Origin: Pedobacter sp. L105
GTDB lineage: Bacteria > Bacteroidota > Bacteroidia > Sphingobacteriales > Sphingobacteriaceae
DNA length: 64,000 bases
Direction: 5' to 3'
Assembly: GCF_009765875.1 (NCBI RefSeq)
Contig: NZ_LMUP01000008.1
Span: forward strand, 648,366 to 712,365
The notes under the pieces were generated by a model, which worked only from the letters and a program-made list of their open reading frames with translations, did no database searches and was not told the origin of the DNA. Below, piece after piece: positions 60,885 through 64,000 of this stretch. The position numbers were made by a program, and so were the translations under genes. How positions within the stretch are numbered: position 1 is the first letter of the stretch; each line of letters begins with the position of its first letter.

Positions 60885-62199
60885 ATATATTTTTACTTTG
60901 CTGCTTACTGCAGTAAATACAGTTTGCTGCCTGGCCCAGGCCAATATTTCCCCTGCCGCTAAACAAACAAAAACAATAGCCATCACCGGGGCTACGATAC
61001 ATGTAGGTAATGGTACCGTGATACAGAATGGCACAATCGTTTTTAACAACGGGAAGATCCTGTCCGTAACAGCCAATGGCCAGGTGCCGCAGGGAGATGT
61101 GATAGTCATCAAAGCAGATGGCAAACAGGTATATCCGGGATTTATTGCTCCTATTACCAATCTGGGCCTGATTGAATTTTCTTCCGTTAAGGCTACCCTG
61201 GATTATGAGGAGATTGGAAATTTCAATCCCCATATCCGTTCCCTGATCGCTTACAATACAGACTCAAAGGTACCGGCTACGCTCAGAAGTAATGGTATTT
61301 TAATGGCCCAGATTACTCCTGAAGGCGGTACCATTTCCGGGAGCTCTTCTGTGGTACAGCTGGATGCCTGGAACTGGGAAGATGCGGCCATCAGGGCCGA
61401 TGATGCGATGCATATGACCTGGCCAGCTATTCCACGCCAAAGAGGTGAAGGAGGCGGCGGCAGAGGCAACCGCATGTTGCAGACACCTGAGATGCTGGAA
61501 GAACGCAAACAAAATGCCATCAGCGAACTGGACGGTTTCTTCGCTGAAGCAAAAGGTTATGCAGCGATCAGCAAACCTGCTGTTACCAATTCTCGTTTTG
61601 CAGCGATGAAACATCTGTTTGATGGAAAACAGCAGTTGTTCATTAGTGCCGATTCACAAAAAGATATTGTGGACGCTGTAAACTTTGCAAAGAAGTATAA
61701 CATTAAACCCGTGATCGTTGGCGGTGATGAAGCATACCGGATCATAGATTTTTTAAAGGAAAATGGAGTTTCAGTAGTGGTTAAACAACCGCATGCCCTC
61801 CCCAACGAGAATGACGATGATGTCAACATGCCTTACAAAAACGCGGCAGTATTGGCCAATGCAGGGATCAATGTGGTAATCAGCATAGATGGTTACTGGC
61901 AACAAAGGAATCTCCCTTTCATGGCGGGTACTGTAGCAGCCTGGGGATTAGACAAAGAAAAAGCACTTTCAGAGATTACCCTGAATACGGCTAAAGTGCT
62001 GGGTATTTCAAAAACCACGGGCAGTTTGGAAACAGGAAAAGATGCTACCTTATTTATCTCTTCCGGCGATGCCTTGGATATGATCACCAATCATGTAGAG
62101 AAGGCTTATATCCAGGGAAGGGATATCAATTTAGATAATCTGCATAAACAGCTGGATAGAAAGTTCAGTGAAAAATATGGAATGAAGGTAAGCGATTAG
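60877..62199 (+). CDS. Amidohydrolase-like protein lacking the HxH motif
   Basis: 440 residues with signal peptide (NKYIFTLLLTAVNTVCCLAQA). It resembles the first module of the preceding gene: IAITGATIHVGNGTVIQNG, GKQVYPGFIAPITNLGLIEFS, INVVISIDGYWQQRNLPFMAG, KALSEITLNTAKVLGI and GSLETGKDATLFI. The HxH after the first strand is absent, replaced by PITNLGL. It is probably a non-catalytic partner of its neighbour. The overlapping start argues for coupled translation and a complex of the two. Confidence 0.84.
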   Translation: MNKYIFTLLLTAVNTVCCLAQANISPAAKQTKTIAITGATIHVGNGTVIQNGTIVFNNGKILSVTANGQVPQGDVIVIKADGKQVYPGFIAPITNLGLIEFSSVKATLDYEEIGNFNPHIRSLIAYNTDSKVPATLRSNGILMAQITPEGGTISGSSSVVQLDAWNWEDAAIRADDAMHMTWPAIPRQRGEGGGGRGNRMLQTPEMLEERKQNAISELDGFFAEAKGYAAISKPAVTNSRFAAMKHLFDGKQQLFISADSQKDIVDAVNFAKKYNIKPVIVGGDEAYRIIDFLKENGVSVVVKQPHALPNENDDDVNMPYKNAAVLANAGINVVISIDGYWQQRNLPFMAGTVAAWGLDKEKALSEITLNTAKVLGISKTTGSLETGKDATLFISSGDALDMITNHVEKAYIQGRDINLDNLHKQLDRKFSEKYGMKVSD

Positions 62200-62230
62200 C
62201 CTGCGTTTAACCTGATAGAGATTCGTCTCT

Positions 62231-62265
62231 GAGGTCTTTCCTGAAAAGGGAAGGCCTCTTTTTTT
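62231..62265 (+). terminator. Terminator of the amidohydrolase pair
   Basis: Hairpin GAGGTCTTTCC/GGGAAGGCCTC followed by a seven-T run, 32 bp after the stop. Confidence 0.85.
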
Positions 62266-62276
62266 GCGCATAAAAA

Positions 62277-62300
62277 AAGCAACCCGCCTCCGGGTTGCTT
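62277..62300 (-). terminator. Terminator of the tRNA-like transcript
   Basis: Perfect 10-bp stem AAGCAACCCG/CGGGTTGCTT with a CCTC loop. On the minus strand it is followed by seven T, so it ends the transcript of the two tRNA-like genes. Confidence 0.82.
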
Positions 62301-62327
62301 AATTAACTAACTTATTAATAAAAAAAC

Positions 62328-62473
62328 TGGCTGTTGGGGAAGGAGTCGAACCTTCAAGGGGAAGTTAGCCTCAGTTCAAAAAATTAATTTGTGGTCAACC
62401 CATAAACTGTGTTTATCCCATGATCCCCACCACCGAGACAAGGAGGTGTGTCTGCCAGTTTCACCACCCAACA
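62328..62473 (-). tRNA. Class II tRNA-like gene with GTC anticodon, copy 1
   Basis: On the minus strand: acceptor TGTTGGG/CCCAACA, Leu-type D-arm GTGAAACTGGCAGACAC, anticodon arm CCTCC-TTGTCTC-GGTGG (anticodon GTC, with a T·T mismatch in the stem), T-arm GAAGG-TTCGACT-CCTTC, discriminator G, and encoded CCA (62328-62330). The variable arm is closed by GGGG/CCCC but is about 70 nt long, far larger than normal. Asp identity bases G10, G34, U35, C36, C38 and G73 are all present on a class II body. It may be non-decoding; T at position 37 is atypical. Confidence 0.65.
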
Positions 62474-62498
62474 ATAAAAAAAGAACGGCATTCTTTTG

Positions 62499-62606
62499 CT
62501 GTAGGGGAAGGAGTCGAACCTTCAAGGAGTGGTTAGCCTTTACAGGTTTTCCAAATTCTCCACCACCGAGACAAGGAGGTGCGTCTGCCAGTTCCACCAC
62601 CCTACA
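62499..62606 (-). tRNA. Class II tRNA-like gene with GTC anticodon, copy 2
   Basis: Acceptor TGTAGGG/CCCTACA, D-arm GTGGAACTGGCAGACGC, the same anticodon arm CCTCC-TTGTCTC-GGTGG, T-arm GAAGG-TTCGACT-CCTTC, discriminator G, no encoded CCA. The variable arm is closed by GGAG/CTCC, where copy 1 has GGGG/CCCC, and spans about 37 nt. Acceptor, D-stem and variable arm covary with copy 1, which supports a conserved fold. It is the first of the two to be transcribed. Confidence 0.68.
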
Positions 62607-62655
62607 GAATGTAAACAATTGTAAAAAAGAACTACTTTTTTGCTCTTGCTTGATA

Positions 62656-62687
62656 CAAATGTAACAAGCATTACCATACGTTGCAAA
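62656..62687 (-). promoter_or_regulatory. Promoter of the tRNA-like pair
   Basis: On the minus strand TTTG (62684-62687), a 20-bp spacer, and TACATTTG (62656-62663) match the Bacteroidota consensus exactly. The predicted start is about 45 bp before copy 2. Confidence 0.75.
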
Positions 62688-62760
62688 TATATTAATGAAT
62701 TAATTTTATTATTATGACTATTGTAATTATATTGGAGCATAATTAGAATAACTTGAAATC

Positions 62761-63237
62761 ATGCTTAAAAAAGAAAGCCAAAATTTAGAGATTGATAACC
62801 TTGATATTGATATTTTAAAGCAATTAATGCAGGATGCTACGAAACCTTATACGGAAATTGCTAAAGATTTGATCGTTTCAGGGGGTACAATACACGTTCG
62901 TATGAAAAAACTCCAGGAAATGGGCATTATTAAAGGTTCACATTTGATTATTGATCCGCAAAAAGCTGGTTATGATATTTGTGCCTTTTTAGGAATCTAC
63001 CTGGAAAAAGGTATACAATATAAAGATGCCGTTGCCCAGCTCAGTAAGATCAAAGAAGTGGTAGAACTCCATTATACCACCGGAGCTTATAGTATGTTCG
63101 CCAAGATCATCTGCAGGGATACGAACCACTTGAGACATGTATTGAACGAAGAGATACAGGCTGTTGAAGGAATCCAAAGAACAGAAACCCTGATCTCACT
63201 GGAAGAGAGTATTAGAAGGCAAATAGAACTAGGCTAA
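62761..63237 (+). CDS. Lrp/AsnC family transcriptional regulator
   Basis: 158 residues. An N-terminal HTH (LDIDILKQLMQDATKPYTEIAKDLIVSGGTIHVRMKKLQEMGIIKG) is followed by the RAM ligand-binding domain (ICAFLGIYLEKGIQYKDAVAQL, VVELHYTTGAYSMFAKIICRDTNHL, EGIQRTETLISLEESI). Members sense amino acids and control their metabolism. It is transcribed away from the tRNA-like pair, so the two could share a control region. Target and effector are not evident. Confidence 0.93.
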   Translation: MLKKESQNLEIDNLDIDILKQLMQDATKPYTEIAKDLIVSGGTIHVRMKKLQEMGIIKGSHLIIDPQKAGYDICAFLGIYLEKGIQYKDAVAQLSKIKEVVELHYTTGAYSMFAKIICRDTNHLRHVLNEEIQAVEGIQRTETLISLEESIRRQIELG

Positions 63238-63253
63238 GCTGGTGGAAATCGAC

Positions 63254-63286
63254 TGCATTAAAAAGTATCCTGTACTCTTTAATGCA
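63254..63286 (+). terminator. Hairpin after the Lrp gene
   Basis: TGCATTAAAAAGTA/TACTCTTTAATGCA with one mismatch and a 5-nt loop, 17 bp after the stop. The T-run is missing, so it may be a weak or Rho-assisted terminator. Confidence 0.5.
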
Positions 63287-63625
63287 ATTAAAAGCTTGCT
63301 GTGTTTATCTGGATATCTGTAACGTCTCTCTCCTATATATTATTCTAAATGATACTTTCCCGTCAGCTTGAATGCTGACACCTGAAAGCTATTGCATCAA
63401 CTCAGCTGAATTTCTGGAGTATATGATTACGCATACAATGAGAGTATAGAGATACCCTCCTCCAATTTTATCACCCCAAACATCAACTCATCATGAAACC
63501 AGCTTTAGCCGGTAAGGTATGAAAGACTTGCGTTGATCACCAGGGAAAAGTTGCCTCTAAAAAAGATCGTCAGCTAAGAGCGGGATAACGCCAACTCACC
63601 GTGAATAAAAAAGGTTAAAAACCAG

Positions 63626-63655
63626 AAAAGCCTCTCAGTTTCCTGAAAGGCTTTC
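63626..63655 (-). terminator. Terminator of the rRNA operon
   Basis: Hairpin with AAAGCC/GGCTTT arms and inner TCAG/CTGA, just beyond the 5S gene on the minus strand, followed by T-rich sequence. Confidence 0.7.
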
Positions 63656-63664
63656 TTTAAGATT

Positions 63665-63772
<108 letters not shown>

Positions 63773-63973
63773 AATGTCTTTATCGAGCTCGCTTTTGTAT
63801 TGCTACTCTAGCGATGATTACTTGATATAATATTTTATAATGTTTATGCTCATGGTTTCCCTTAACTTGTATCCCTCTTCGCTCTCGCTATTTGGATGCC
63901 GTTTCGGTCGCCCTGCCTAAACAATGACAATGATTGAAAGAAGTTAGTCTGAAGAACAAACAACAATTTTTTG

Positions 63974-64000
63974 CTCTTGAAAGCTTCGGATGATTAGTAT
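63974..64000 (-). rRNA. rrl: 23S ribosomal RNA, 3' tip (partial)
   Basis: The minus-strand sequence ATACTAATCATCCGAAGC at the window edge resembles the universal GTACTAAT...CCG end of 23S rRNA, placed correctly upstream of 5S. Only about 27 nt are in view, so the exact 3' end is approximate. Confidence 0.7.

Noticed and set aside
62328..62606. Annotating the tRNA-like genes as ordinary tRNA-Leu, tRNA-Ser or tRNA-Sec.
   Set aside because: The anticodon loop TTGTCTC gives GTC, which belongs to none of these, and the discriminator is G. A Leu-type body alone is not enough for the assignment.
62389..62740. Open frames on both strands over the tRNA-like pair (for example a 91-codon plus-strand frame and a 66-codon minus-strand frame).
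   Set aside because: They are read through base-paired tRNA-like sequence, lack ribosome binding sites, and resemble the spurious proteins commonly called across tRNA genes.

Overview
The window looks like chromosome of a Bacteroidota member of the family Sphingobacteriaceae, most likely Pedobacter or a close relative. The evidence is a gliding-motility lipoprotein GldD, futalosine-pathway menaquinone genes, GIN-domain (DUF2807) proteins, a CTnDOT-type integrase, and several promoters of the Bacteroidota form TTTG-N18-21-TAnnTTTG. Genus is inferred from protein flavour only.

Region 1 (1-14,000) is an accessory island next to a tRNA-Asp gene. From left to right it holds a mobilisation module (coiled-coil membrane protein, relaxase, MobC), a hairpin-rich candidate oriT, two small DNA-binding proteins, and an unknown gene. 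An arsenic block follows: two ArsR-like proteins sharing an 18-bp operator, a DUF6428 protein with a Cys-rich tail, an ArsN1-like acetyltransferase, a thioredoxin-type arsenate reductase, an ACR3 efflux pump, two tandem metallophosphoesterases and a YnfA protein. The island ends with a four-gene cluster containing a HEPN protein, a divergent XRE regulator, and a tyrosine recombinase facing the tRNA. No type IV secretion genes are visible, so it is either a mobilisable element or an ICE continuing off the left edge.

Region 2 (14,000-40,600) is mostly core chromosome: prfA, lpxH, a ferredoxin reductase/ferredoxin pair, peptidases, a GHL10-type hydrolase, a 1,240-residue NtrY-like kinase, fabD-folE-queD divergent from mqnB-mqnD, a lipoprotein/LolCE-like permease/MBL/gldD/aroE run, a phosphosulfolactate synthase homologue, a TPR protein and an ALDH7-type dehydrogenase.

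Region 3 (40,600-43,500) has three GIN-domain paralogues. Each is preceded by a pair of GTTnGTCG-like boxes exactly 21 bp apart, the pattern of LytTR response-regulator sites. Around two of them, and after the ALDH gene, sit three long hairpins whose stems differ by compensating changes while a loop of about 30 nt is nearly identical. I regard these as one of the two most novel features of the window.

Region 4 (43,500-62,200) holds a SNF2 helicase, aat, a DUF1800/DUF1501 pair, an App1-type phosphatase, a lipid kinase, an M23 peptidase, rbfA, hflX and trpE-G-C. The trp genes have a 25-codon leader peptide containing Trp-Gln-Trp followed by an intrinsic terminator, a classical attenuator. Two copies of a palindromic repeat also found in the arsenic block come next, then two amidohydrolase-family genes.

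Region 5 (62,200-64,000) has a tandem pair of tRNA-like genes with class II (long variable arm) architecture but an Asp GTC anticodon and other Asp identity bases, transcribed from a canonical promoter. These are the other leading candidate for something undescribed. An Lrp/AsnC regulator, 5S rRNA and the 3' tip of 23S rRNA close the window.
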